NCBI GenBank assembly: GCA_038531945.1
Contig: JBCBBH010000002.1
Span: forward strand, 682,001 to 746,000
Direction of reading: 5' to 3'
From: CALBPI01 sp038531945
GTDB taxonomy: Bacteria; Pseudomonadota; Gammaproteobacteria; Steroidobacterales; Woeseiaceae
Length of the DNA stretch: 64,000 nt
A model generated the notes under the pieces. The model saw only the letters and a list, made by a program, of their open reading frames with translations, searched no databases and had not been told where the DNA came from. Both the position numbers and the translations under genes were made by a program. Shown piece after piece: positions 53,375 through 61,380 of this stretch (the first letter of the stretch is position 1; every line of letters starts with the position of its first letter).

Positions 53375-54325
53375 TCAGATGCGTGCGGCGATCAGAGTCT
53401 CTAATTTGACCTGATCGGCACAAAACGCACGGATGCCTTCAGCAAGCTTTTCGGTTGCCATGGCATCGGAGTTCAACTGCAGTCGAAAATCGGCTTCTCC
53501 ATCAAACGTACAGTCGGGCGCGTCTTCGGTATCCGAAGGATCCAGTTGGCGTGGCAGAGTGCCGTCATCCTCCTGCAACTGGTCCAGCAACCCAGGACTG
53601 ATCGTCAAGCGATCGCAGCCAGCGAGCGCTTCGACTTGTCCGGCGTTACGAAAACTTGCGCCCATAACGACCGTCTCGAAGCCCCGCGTCTTATACATCC
53701 TGTAGATATTACGAACTGACGCAACACCGGGATCATTCGTCGCATCAAAAGACTGCTCAGGGTTTTGCGTTTTGTGCCAGTCCAGGATTCGCCCTACGAA
53801 AGGTGAAATGAGGAACGCACCAGCTCGTGCCGCTGCGAGCGCTTGTATGTCAGAGAACAGCAGCGTGAGGTTACAGCGGATGCCTTGTTGCTCAAGGATT
53901 TTCGCTGCTTTGGTGCCCTCCCAGGTGGATGCTATCTTGATCAAAATACGTTCCTTCGCAACACCGGCAGACGCATACAGATCGATCAGCTGTTCGGCTT
54001 TTGCGACGCTTGCTGAGGTATCGAACGACAGCCGCGCGTCGACTTCGGTTGACACAACGCCGGGTACCAACTTGAGAATTTCCTTCCCGACCAACACCGC
54101 AAACTGATCCGCGACCGCTGTGGTCGTTGCGGCCGCCGATCCGGCTTTGGGCGCGTCAGCAATGGCTTGATCGAGTAGTGTTCCGTAGGTCGGATCCTCG
54201 GCCGTCTTAAGGAGCAGCGACGGATTGGTCGTAGCGTCAACGGGTGCGTAACGCCTGATTGCCTCGATGTCGCCAGTGTCGGCGACGACAACAGTCATCT
54301 CTCGCAGTTGTTCGAGTTTAGACAT
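53375..54325 (-). CDS. tal: Transaldolase
   Basis: Moves a dihydroxyacetone unit between sugar phosphates in the non-oxidative pentose phosphate pathway. VVADTGDIEAI, DATTNPSLLLKTA and the Schiff-base Lys in ILIKIASTWEGTKAA are diagnostic. ATG 54325 gives 316 residues (E. coli 317); a longer in-frame extension to 54412 lacks family similarity. It may share a transcript with the small gene upstream and the peroxidase downstream. Confidence 0.97.
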   Translation of the reverse strand: MSKLEQLREMTVVVADTGDIEAIRRYAPVDATTNPSLLLKTAEDPTYGTLLDQAIADAPKAGSAAATTTAVADQFAVLVGKEILKLVPGVVSTEVDARLSFDTSASVAKAEQLIDLYASAGVAKERILIKIASTWEGTKAAKILEQQGIRCNLTLLFSDIQALAAARAGAFLISPFVGRILDWHKTQNPEQSFDATNDPGVASVRNIYRMYKTRGFETVVMGASFRNAGQVEALAGCDRLTISPGLLDQLQEDDGTLPRQLDPSDTEDAPDCTFDGEADFRLQLNSDAMATEKLAEGIRAFCADQVKLETLIAARI

Positions 54326-54365
54326 TGGTAGTGGGTTCCGGCCAAGAATTTTCGCCAGGAGTTTA

Positions 54366-54515
54366 TCACGGCCTCCGGTGGGGTAGTCGCTCGCGGATCT
54401 TCTCCATCTCACGCATCGCGATCATGCGCGCCGCAGCGTAGTACAGGTCCTCTCTCACCAACTGACGGGTGCGTCGTTCGATCCACGCCTTCTCGAATTC
54501 CGAGATCGGAGACAA
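54366..54515 (-). CDS. Probable small protein, 49 residues
   Basis: Reading from TTG 54515, the product is about 49 residues, highly charged, with a predicted long helix (EKAWIERRTRQLVRED then AARMIAMREMEKIRERL) and a basic C-terminus. It is not recognised. Coding support: GAGGA seven bases before the TTG, GC-rich third positions like neighbouring genes, amphipathic pattern, and a 40-base gap to tal. The ribosome-binding site lies in the 3' arm of a 12-bp hairpin (54517-54555), so translation may be controlled. Confidence 0.5.
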   Translation of the reverse strand: MSPISEFEKAWIERRTRQLVREDLYYAAARMIAMREMEKIRERLPHRRP

Positions 54516-54516
54516 C

Positions 54517-54555
54517 CGGTTATCCTCGATGCTGACTTACTTCCGAGGATAACCG
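54517..54555 (-). promoter_or_regulatory. 12-bp hairpin enclosing the small gene's ribosome-binding site
   Basis: 54517-54528 and 54544-54555 are perfect 12-base inverted repeats with a 15-base loop. On the minus-strand RNA the 3' arm contains GAGGAU, the likely Shine-Dalgarno of the TTG at 54515, and the start codon follows the stem by one base. No U-tract follows, so a standard terminator for the upstream barrel gene is less likely. It could be a thermosensor, protein-binding site or processing site. Confidence 0.6.
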
Positions 54556-54577
54556 ATTTGGTCTGTCAGGTGCGGGC

Positions 54578-55162
54578 TTACTTGACGCGGCGATCGCCGA
54601 AGAACCAACGCCCGCCGAAGGTGATTGTGTCATTGTCACTTCCGACATCCAGAGCGATGCCGACAGCAAACTCATCGGTAACGTAATAGTCTCCAGCCAA
54701 TTGCACGAACGTGTCACTGTTGTCCTGATCAACGTAGTTGAGAATCGCTCTCGCCTCGAACTGTTCGTTAAATCGGCTCCGTATTCCGCCGGTCAATCGA
54801 AAACCGTCGTCGCTGACCTCAAACGAGTCAAACTCCGTCTCATAGTCGATGAAGCTACCCGTTGCAAAAACGTCGTAGCGCGGATCAACCGGCCATACAT
54901 AGCCGACACCGACTTCAAATCCAGTGAGATCAACATTCCCGTCAAAGTCCTGGGAGGTGTAGCTGCCGACGACCAGCCAGTTTTCATGAAAATTGTAAGA
55001 GCCGCCCAGCAGGAATCCATCACCATCTGCGTTGCTGCCATCGATTTCCGTATCAACGAAACGAACCTCGAGAAAATCGTAGCTGACGTCGGTTGCTTGT
55101 GCATTGGCCCCGAGGGCGAGGGCACCGGTAAGGAAAGCGATTTTTCTGGTAAATACTGTCAT
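54578..55162 (-). CDS. Small outer-membrane beta-barrel protein (Ax21/OmpX-like)
   Basis: A 194-residue protein with a signal peptide ending NAQA and a mature part of alternating strands rich in Gly, Asp and aromatic residues (SYDFLEVRFVDTEID, NWLVVGSYTSQDF, EVGVGYVWPV). It ends in a strand (TFGGRWFFGDR) though without a terminal Phe, since RVK follows. It resembles the Ax21-type barrels of xanthomonads in length and pattern; ligand unknown. A hairpin lies just after its stop. Confidence 0.75.
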   Translation of the reverse strand: MTVFTRKIAFLTGALALGANAQATDVSYDFLEVRFVDTEIDGSNADGDGFLLGGSYNFHENWLVVGSYTSQDFDGNVDLTGFEVGVGYVWPVDPRYDVFATGSFIDYETEFDSFEVSDDGFRLTGGIRSRFNEQFEARAILNYVDQDNSDTFVQLAGDYYVTDEFAVGIALDVGSDNDTITFGGRWFFGDRRVK

Positions 55163-55658
55163 TGTCTGAACTCCCTATCAGAGGAAATCGGTCTCCGGCC
55201 GTCGCCGGATAAGCAAGTCGCGCGGATAGTAGACATAAGCTGCGGGTCGAACAATTCGTTTTTTCGAAGTCGTCGCAGATCAGAGACAGCAGCGTTGGTG
55301 GCGAGATGCGGTCTGCAATGAACGGTCGTCTCTAGCTGACCAGAGGGGGACAATTGTGAGGGACACTAATTGCCGAAAAACCCCGCGTTTCGCCAGGAAA
55401 TCTCTAACGCGTGAATCGTCGGTGCCGAGTGTGCTTTTGAGTAACTCTGTGATTCTCGACAGAAAAAATCGAATGGTTTCATCGAAAACAGTTGACGGAC
55501 TTATGTGAGCCGGGAATATTGAGCGCCGTAGTGTCGTAAATCCGCAACGTCAAACCCGTCATTTCACAGTGATGGAGCATATTTCGTTGCGGTTTTGCTA
55601 CGTATCGAGCGAACTTTGCGGCAACTGATGCCGCTGTAAACACCCATGGAGATTCACC
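55163..55658. other. Intergenic region between divergent envelope genes
   Basis: About 500 bases without a convincing gene, lying between the divergent barrel gene and the TonB-dependent receptor. The stretch from 55440 to 55520 is relatively A/T-rich. It contains one good promoter candidate for the receptor (listed separately) and a small repeat CCGG-CCGTCG-CCGG near 55196. No RNA gene was recognised. Confidence 0.6.
55492..55520 (+). promoter_or_regulatory. Candidate sigma-70 promoter of the TonB-dependent receptor gene
   Basis: TTGACG (55492-55497) and AATATT (55515-55520) are separated by exactly 17 bases, matching 5 of 6 and 4 of 6 consensus positions. This would leave a leader of about 130 bases before the ATG at 55659. 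Confidence 0.45.
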
Positions 55659-58343
55659 ATGCCCTATAAGCACGCGACAAGAACTGCGCTTCTTGCCTTG
55701 CTCATTCCGGCTCTTGCACTTCCACCCGAGTCAGCATTGGCTCAGGACGAGGAGCGAGAAATCGAAGAAATTATCACCACCGGTACCCGCCGGGCAGCGC
55801 GGTCTGCCGCGGACTCGCCGGTTCCTGTCGACGTTATCTCGGGAGCAGAGCTAACCAGGACGCCCTCGGCGGACGTGCAGGACATGCTCCGGACAGCCGT
55901 GCCGTCGTTTGACGTGAACACGCAACCAATTAGTGACGCGGCGACCATTGTTCGCCCGCCGAACGTGCGTGGCTTATCGCCGGATAACGTTCTGGTTCTG
56001 GTCAACGGCAAACGTCGTCACCGCGGATCGATCATCTCCTTCCTCGGCGGTGGTATTTCGGATGGCGCGCAGGGTGTGGATATCTCCGCGATTCCCGCGT
56101 TGGCGATCAAGCAGGTCGAAGTGTTGCGAGATGGTGCGTCATCGCAGTACGGATCGGATGCAATCGCGGGCGTTTTGAACTTTATCCTTCGCGACAGCGC
56201 GGAAGGTGCTGAGATCATCGCCAATTACGGATCGACCTTCGAAGGTGACGGTGATAACTACCGCGTCGCCGGCAACGTGGGCTTCCCGCTTGGCGACTCC
56301 GGATTCATCAATATCACAGGCGAGTTCAACGATGTTGAGGGCACCGTGCGTTCCGTCGTTCGCGATGATGTCCTGGCATTGATTGCAGCGGGTAACACGG
56401 CGGTCGCTGATTTCCAGGCAATCAATACCTACACCTCGGAAGTCCCACAATATTGGGGTCAGCCGGATGTGACCGATGACATCAAGCTGTTCGTTAACTC
56501 GGCAATCGATCTTGGAGATAGTGCGGAACTGTACTTCTTCGGTAACTATGCAGAGCGAAGTGTTGAGGGCGGTTTCTTCTACCGCAACCCGACAAACCGA
56601 GGCGGCGTCTATCGCGGCCCGACCGTTGATCCGATCACCGGTGCACTTGACCCGAACGGTGTGCCGTCGATCCGCGTTGGCGATCTTGATGGCCTGGGAG
56701 TCGGCGGCGCCTGCCCGGCGGGGATTCCGCTGACAGGTACAGATGGTCTGATCGCTGATCCAACCGTGTTGGCGGATGTCACAGCAGATCCGAACTGCTT
56801 CTCGTTCGTCGAGACGATCCCGGCAGGGTTCGTGCCACGTTTCGGTGGCGACAATGAAGACTCGGCTTTCGCGCTGGGTATTCGCGGTGAGCTCGGTATC
56901 GGGACTGGTTTGCGCTACGACTTCAGTGCGCAGCGTGGGTCGAACCGTACCGACTTTTTCATTCGCAACACGATCAATGCATCGCTCGGTCCGGATACGC
57001 CGCGTGATTTCGTGCCGGGTGGCCAGGAGCAAACCGAAACGGTCATCAACGCAAACCTTGTGTACGACGTTGATGTCGGCTTTGCGTCCGACCTTAGCAT
57101 CGCGTTTGGTGCGGAGTACCGTGAGGAAGAGTTTGATCTGTTCGCCGGCGACCCGGCATCTTTCGCGTTAGGTCCGTTGGCTGATCAAGGGTTCTCTTCA
57201 AGTTCTAATGGTTTCGGCGGCTTCCCGAACGATACTTCCGCAACGCAGGATAGTGTTGCGGCCTATATCGACATAGAAGCCGATTTGACGGACAACTTTA
57301 CTGCTCAGGCGGCCGTTCGTTTCGAAGACTTCAGCGAGTTTGGCAGCACAACCAACTTTAAGGTCGCAGGTGTGTATTCGGTGAATGACTCGCTGCGACT
57401 TCGGGGTGCGTACTCGACAGGCTTCCACGCGCCAACAGCTGGTCAGGCCAATATCACCAACGTGACGACGCAGAACGTCGGTGGTGTGTTGGTTGACCAA
57501 GGCACGTTGCCTTTGTCATCGGCGGCCGGACAGCTAGCGGCTGATTTCATCGAGAGCCAGGGTAACGGTCGTCCGGACCTCGGACCAGAAGACGCGACTA
57601 ACTTCGCGTTCGGCGTATCGTTTGATACGGGTGCCGCAACCTGGACGATCGATTACTACAACATCGAACTTGAAGATCGCGTCGCGCTAGGCGCGAACGT
57701 CGACTTCCTGGCTGCGTTGAACTTTGCGGATCCCAATGGCAACGACTATCAGACTGTGTCTGAAGCGCTTGCGGGTCTTGATGCAGATGGTGTCATTGAC
57801 CGTCAGCAGTTCCTCGGCCTGGATGATCTGTCGCAGTTCCGGTTCTTCTCGAACAGTTTCGATACAACAACGACCGGTTTTGATGTCGTCGGCACCATTC
57901 CCTTTGATGCGTTCTCGGGCTCGTCGCAGTTGACGATTGCGTTCAACTACAACGAGACTGAGGTCGACAGCGTCGGTACGCTGAACCCGATCAGCGCGGG
58001 TCGTGTGCAAGCGATCGAAGATTTGCTGCCAAATCTTCGCGGCAACCTGACCTACACGCACTTGCAAGGCGACTGGCGTACGCTCGTTCGCGGCACGTAC
58101 TTTGGTGCTTGGGACGATACGGGTAACGGCGTCAACGACATCGGCGCGGAAATCCTTGTAGACGTCGAAGTTGGCTATCAGGTGACGGACAGCATCGAGT
58201 TGATCGGCGGCGTTGCGAACATCTTCGATACCTTCCCGGAGGTCAACCCAAGTGCGGGTTCGCTCGGTCAGCTCTATTCTGAAGCTAGCCCGTTCGGATT
58301 CAACGGCGGTTCGTGGTACCTCCGCGCTCGGGCGGTGTTCTAG
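55659..58343 (+). CDS. TonB-dependent outer-membrane receptor
   Basis: An 894-residue receptor with a signal peptide ending near ALAQ. A TonB-box-like segment (EEIITTGTRR) is followed by the plug domain (VRGLSPDNVLVLVNGKRRH, RDGASSQYGSDAIAGVLNF) and a long 22-strand barrel ending in the aromatic terminus WYLRARAVF. The ligand is unknown. The barrel's VGLFxxGFSTG-like region (RLRGAYSTGFHAPT) is typical. It is followed by an array of terminators. Confidence 0.93.
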   Translation: MPYKHATRTALLALLIPALALPPESALAQDEEREIEEIITTGTRRAARSAADSPVPVDVISGAELTRTPSADVQDMLRTAVPSFDVNTQPISDAATIVRPPNVRGLSPDNVLVLVNGKRRHRGSIISFLGGGISDGAQGVDISAIPALAIKQVEVLRDGASSQYGSDAIAGVLNFILRDSAEGAEIIANYGSTFEGDGDNYRVAGNVGFPLGDSGFINITGEFNDVEGTVRSVVRDDVLALIAAGNTAVADFQAINTYTSEVPQYWGQPDVTDDIKLFVNSAIDLGDSAELYFFGNYAERSVEGGFFYRNPTNRGGVYRGPTVDPITGALDPNGVPSIRVGDLDGLGVGGACPAGIPLTGTDGLIADPTVLADVTADPNCFSFVETIPAGFVPRFGGDNEDSAFALGIRGELGIGTGLRYDFSAQRGSNRTDFFIRNTINASLGPDTPRDFVPGGQEQTETVINANLVYDVDVGFASDLSIAFGAEYREEEFDLFAGDPASFALGPLADQGFSSSSNGFGGFPNDTSATQDSVAAYIDIEADLTDNFTAQAAVRFEDFSEFGSTTNFKVAGVYSVNDSLRLRGAYSTGFHAPTAGQANITNVTTQNVGGVLVDQGTLPLSSAAGQLAADFIESQGNGRPDLGPEDATNFAFGVSFDTGAATWTIDYYNIELEDRVALGANVDFLAALNFADPNGNDYQTVSEALAGLDADGVIDRQQFLGLDDLSQFRFFSNSFDTTTTGFDVVGTIPFDAFSGSSQLTIAFNYNETEVDSVGTLNPISAGRVQAIEDLLPNLRGNLTYTHLQGDWRTLVRGTYFGAWDDTGNGVNDIGAEILVDVEVGYQVTDSIELIGGVANIFDTFPEVNPSAGSLGQLYSEASPFGFNGGSWYLRARAVF

Positions 58344-58372
58344 AAACAGCCAGTTATTGGTTGGACGAAAAA

Positions 58373-58508
58373 CCCCGCCTTGGCGGGGTTTTTCTTTATG
58401 GAGCAAGTCACCCCGCCTTGGCGGGGTTTTTCTTTATGGAGCAAGTCACCCCGCCTTGGCGGGGTTTTTCTTTATGGAACAGGTCACCCCGCCTTGACGG
58501 GGTTTTTC
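58373..58508 (+). terminator. Four tandem copies of a 38-bp intrinsic terminator unit
   Basis: Copies start at 58373, 58411, 58449 and 58487. Each has CCCCGCCTTGGCGGGG followed by TTTTTCTTT, a textbook terminator, then a 13-base linker, giving an exact 38-base period. The first copy is preceded by AAAAA, so it can also terminate transcription from the right. The last copy has one stem change (TTGACGGGG). Linkers 1 and 2 are identical; linker 3 differs at two bases. It stands between the receptor and the convergent acetyltransferase. Confidence 0.92.
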
Positions 58509-58516
58509 TTTATGAG

Positions 58517-59065
58517 CTACTCGGTCTCGAACGAGGTGCTGGCATGGTCGAAGGCCGTACTGTCCCAGTAGAAATGTGCGAGTGTTTCGTCCCCGTCATT
58601 CTCGGTGTGCTTGCGCCGAAAATGCAGTCTCTCGAGCAGGCTGATCGACCGCAGATTATCGATCCGGGTGATGGCATCGAGTTGGGTCACCGCATTCGTT
58701 GCGTGCACGAATCGAAGCAGGCGCTCGCAGGCTTCGTAGGCGAAACCTTGGCCTTGCCCAGCCGGCAACATCGCAAATCCGAGATCGGGGTTCGGCATGT
58801 TGTCCCGCTTCAGGATACCGCAGACGCCCAACCGCAAACCGTCGGACCTATCAGATATAACGTGGTAACCAAAACCGTGTGTTTCGAATGAGCGCGCGTA
58901 CACCGTTTCGATTTGTTCTCGCGCGTCGTCGACGGTTTGTATGTTCCGATCACCAATAAACTCGAGCCAGCCAGGCGAGTTCATCAACTCGATAAAAAAC
59001 TGGCTATCCCGCGTCGAAACGGGCGTCAGCGTCAGACGTTGTGTATGCAGTCGCCTGCTATCCAA
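58517..59065 (-). CDS. GNAT-family N-acetyltransferase (RimJ/RimL-like)
   Basis: A 182-residue acetyltransferase. RRLHTQRLTLTPV opens the domain, LGFAMLPAGQGQGFAYEA includes the acetyl-CoA-binding Q/RxxGxG/A pattern, and RIDNLRSISLLERLHF is the typical C-terminal part. Substrate unknown. It overlaps the end of the TPR/TonB-like gene by eight bases, so the two share a transcript. Its stop lies just after the terminator array. Confidence 0.88.
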   Translation of the reverse strand: MDSRRLHTQRLTLTPVSTRDSQFFIELMNSPGWLEFIGDRNIQTVDDAREQIETVYARSFETHGFGYHVISDRSDGLRLGVCGILKRDNMPNPDLGFAMLPAGQGQGFAYEACERLLRFVHATNAVTQLDAITRIDNLRSISLLERLHFRRKHTENDGDETLAHFYWDSTAFDHASTSFETE

Positions 59066-60263
59066 CAGGCGCCATCTCGAAAGTCAGTCGGGTCTCAACG
59101 CCTTCCGTCTCGACGGGTTCACCGTCGATGACCTGCGGCATGTAGCGCCATTCCTCTAAGGTGTCTTTCGCTATGTTGATCAGGCTCTTCGCGTGGCTTC
59201 TGAATTTTCTGGAGCTGAATGCATCCACGGCGGCCTGCACTTCGTAGGTGCTCATGTCGGAACTGGGTTCGTCGGAGTCATTTCTCAAACCGATTGCCGA
59301 GAAATCAACATCGACGGGTCGGCCTTCCTTATCGACTGTGAATATCAAGTCAATGAAGCCTTCAGTTTTGCCTCGTGCCATGCGAACGGGAAAACTTGGT
59401 GGCGTGCGATGCAGTGGAACATAGACCGTTTCGGGCTCGTCCTGTGGGCCCATAGCAACCAGAACTTCGCGCTGGCGCTGAACCGCCGCCTCATCATCGT
59501 TATTTGAATAGATCCCAAGCAGGTATCGGTGGCTGGCGCGCAGCAACGTGTCACCATCAGGCGCCGAGCGGTCAACGTTCTCAACAGCCTGTTTGAAGTA
59601 GGTCTCCGCGCTGAAGCGCTTGCGTTCAGTCAGCCGTGTCTTTGCGAGGTAGAAACTGGCTCTAGCCAGAGCGTGTTGATATTGCGGCTGCTTGACACTT
59701 TCGCGCTCGAGAATACTGTGGGCCCGCCGAATCCACTTTGTCCCGGCGACAGAGCGACATTCGTCGTAAAGGGCCTTGCCAGCGAAGAGCAACCATGTGG
59801 CGAAGTCGCCGCTGTCGTCGCCGTAACGCGATTCGGCAAGATCGATCAGCGCTTCGTAGGCCTTGTAGGCGGGTGCTATTTTTCGATCGTCATGCAGTGC
59901 GAATGCGCGGGCACTGTAGAGATCGAAATGTTGGTCTGATTGCTCGCCATAAACCGCATTAGCCAAAGCAATGGTCTGTTCGAACGCTTCGGCTGCTTCT
60001 TCAGACTGGTCCGCCGCCTGCAGGGCGCTGGCGAGATTCGAGCTGAGTGCGACGAGTCGCTTATCGTCCGATGCGAGCTGTTCCGACGCCAGTTGAAACA
60101 CCTGGCGTGCCGCTGAGAGCGTGGCGTCGGCCTCGCCGGACTGTGCTGCCGTTTGATACGCACGATAGGCATCGGTCCAGGTGGGTTCTGTTGATTCGCT
60201 GTTTGCGGGCGTGGAAAAAACGATCAGTGCGGCGAGTGCAATCACAGTCTGGGAACGTGGCAT
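59058..60263 (-). CDS. Exported TPR protein with C-terminal TonB-like domain
   Basis: A 401-residue protein with a signal peptide (VIALAALIVFSTPANS) and no membrane anchor. Residues about 30-280 form helix pairs of TPR type (AEAFEQTIALANAVYGE, YKAYEALIDLAESRYGD). Residues about 295-400 look like a TonB_C domain (VRMARGKTEGFIDLIF, LEEWRYMPQVIDGEPV). Without the inner-membrane helix and Pro-rich spacer it cannot act as a normal TonB. It may be a periplasmic adaptor. Upstream of the acetyltransferase. Confidence 0.75.
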   Translation of the reverse strand: MPRSQTVIALAALIVFSTPANSESTEPTWTDAYRAYQTAAQSGEADATLSAARQVFQLASEQLASDDKRLVALSSNLASALQAADQSEEAAEAFEQTIALANAVYGEQSDQHFDLYSARAFALHDDRKIAPAYKAYEALIDLAESRYGDDSGDFATWLLFAGKALYDECRSVAGTKWIRRAHSILERESVKQPQYQHALARASFYLAKTRLTERKRFSAETYFKQAVENVDRSAPDGDTLLRASHRYLLGIYSNNDDEAAVQRQREVLVAMGPQDEPETVYVPLHRTPPSFPVRMARGKTEGFIDLIFTVDKEGRPVDVDFSAIGLRNDSDEPSSDMSTYEVQAAVDAFSSRKFRSHAKSLINIAKDTLEEWRYMPQVIDGEPVETEGVETRLTFEMAPVG

Positions 60264-60420
60264 AGGATTCCGAGCATCCTCCGAGTGTTAGATATAGAGA
60301 AAAGTTACCATAAAATGTATTTTCTATCAAATGACGGTGAATCCACCAATTACTCCCCGGTTAAACGCGCCGGGCCTTTCCTATCATTACAGGCGTCATC
60401 GACGTCACGGCAGGTGTTGA
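60264..60420. promoter_or_regulatory. Divergent promoter region with an A/T-rich core
   Basis: The stretch 60288-60340 is markedly A/T-rich. On the minus strand TTGATA (60325-60330 in plus coordinates) and TAACTT (60302-60307) are 17 bases apart and would serve the TPR/TonB-like gene. A matching plus-strand promoter for the next gene is not clear (TAAAAT at 60311 lacks a good -35). Confidence 0.35.
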
Positions 60421-61317
60421 ATGAAGATCACATGGATTGTTGGAAGTTTGCTGACGCTGGCGGTGCTTGTGGGCGTTTCCTTTTACTCGCATTCGACTTC
60501 ATCCAGCGACGCAGCCGGGCCGGACATAGGCATTGACGCAGGCCTTTCAGAGCTTTCGGATTCCGGGCAGTCCACGATCCGCGGCGAGGCGCTGACGGAA
60601 GCAGTGCCCGAAATCTCCGACCGCACTCAACGTTCGGTCGATGAGCAAGAGCCTCTAATTTTCCTGTCGAGCGAGCCAATCAATGAGTACGCCGTCGCGC
60701 ATCAATTGCTGATTGATCGTTACGGTGTCGAGGAGGCCGATTTTCGAATGGCGCTGGGTGAACATGCCGAAGACTGGGAGCAGCTCAAGAAGATGATCAA
60801 GGAACGCGACGAGGCGACGGGCCAGGATCACTCGCGGATTCTCTTCGAGGCCGGTTTGGCTCAAGGAAAACTATCGAGAGATGAGCTGATCAGTTTGCTG
60901 CAGGCCGGTGTCGCGACACCGCAGGAGGCGTTTGATCGCGCTGTGTTCTACGCCAATACCGAGGCGCTCGACATACTGCTCGATACCGGATTCTCGGCTG
61001 ACTTTGCGGCAGAACATCCTTTCTCCGGCGCTGATTCTGTTGCGACGCTTGTGCAGCGAGTCGGTTGGCAGCCTGCAGAGACGAACGTTACCAGCACGCT
61101 CCAGGCAATCGATCGGCTGGTCCGGATGGGCGCCAGTCCATCAGCAGGTCTCAACGCGGCCCTGCGCGGCGTGAATCCCTCCAATGCGGAGCCGATGTTT
61201 GCTATTGCCACTGCACTACGTCAGCAAGGTGGCACACCTGACCCTTCCATCAGAGCGCATGTGGAGCGGTTGCGAGACGAAGAATACAGACCGATTTTTC
61301 TTGAGTTTTTTGAATAG
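60421..61317 (+). CDS. Unrecognised membrane-anchored or exported protein with ankyrin-like helices
   Basis: A 298-residue protein with one N-terminal hydrophobic segment (WIVGSLLTLAVLVGVSF), then an acidic, Ser-rich linker. The C-terminal half has helix pairs such as ALDILLDTGFSAD and AIDRLVRMGASPSAG, which recall ankyrin repeats, but the repeats are irregular. No function is assigned. It shares orientation with the next gene (63 bases on) but not with the TPR/TonB-like gene. Confidence 0.7.
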   Translation: MKITWIVGSLLTLAVLVGVSFYSHSTSSSDAAGPDIGIDAGLSELSDSGQSTIRGEALTEAVPEISDRTQRSVDEQEPLIFLSSEPINEYAVAHQLLIDRYGVEEADFRMALGEHAEDWEQLKKMIKERDEATGQDHSRILFEAGLAQGKLSRDELISLLQAGVATPQEAFDRAVFYANTEALDILLDTGFSADFAAEHPFSGADSVATLVQRVGWQPAETNVTSTLQAIDRLVRMGASPSAGLNAALRGVNPSNAEPMFAIATALRQQGGTPDPSIRAHVERLRDEEYRPIFLEFFE

Positions 61318-61380
61318 GCCGCTTCCCAGGGACAAGGAGGTCGGCTGAGGTTTCAGAGGGACGTCACAAGGAGGTGACAC

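Noticed and set aside
56139..57032. 297-codon frame antisense to the TonB-dependent receptor
   Set aside because: Shadow of a strongly supported gene; no family similarity and no ribosome-binding site.
58373..58508. CRISPR array
   Set aside because: The 'spacers' are near-identical, only 13 bases long, and each repeat is a terminator hairpin; no cas genes nearby.
58313..58891. Open frame running through the terminator array
   Set aside because: Its sequence is repeated terminators read in rotating frames (38 is not a multiple of 3) and then antisense to the acetyltransferase; no start signal.
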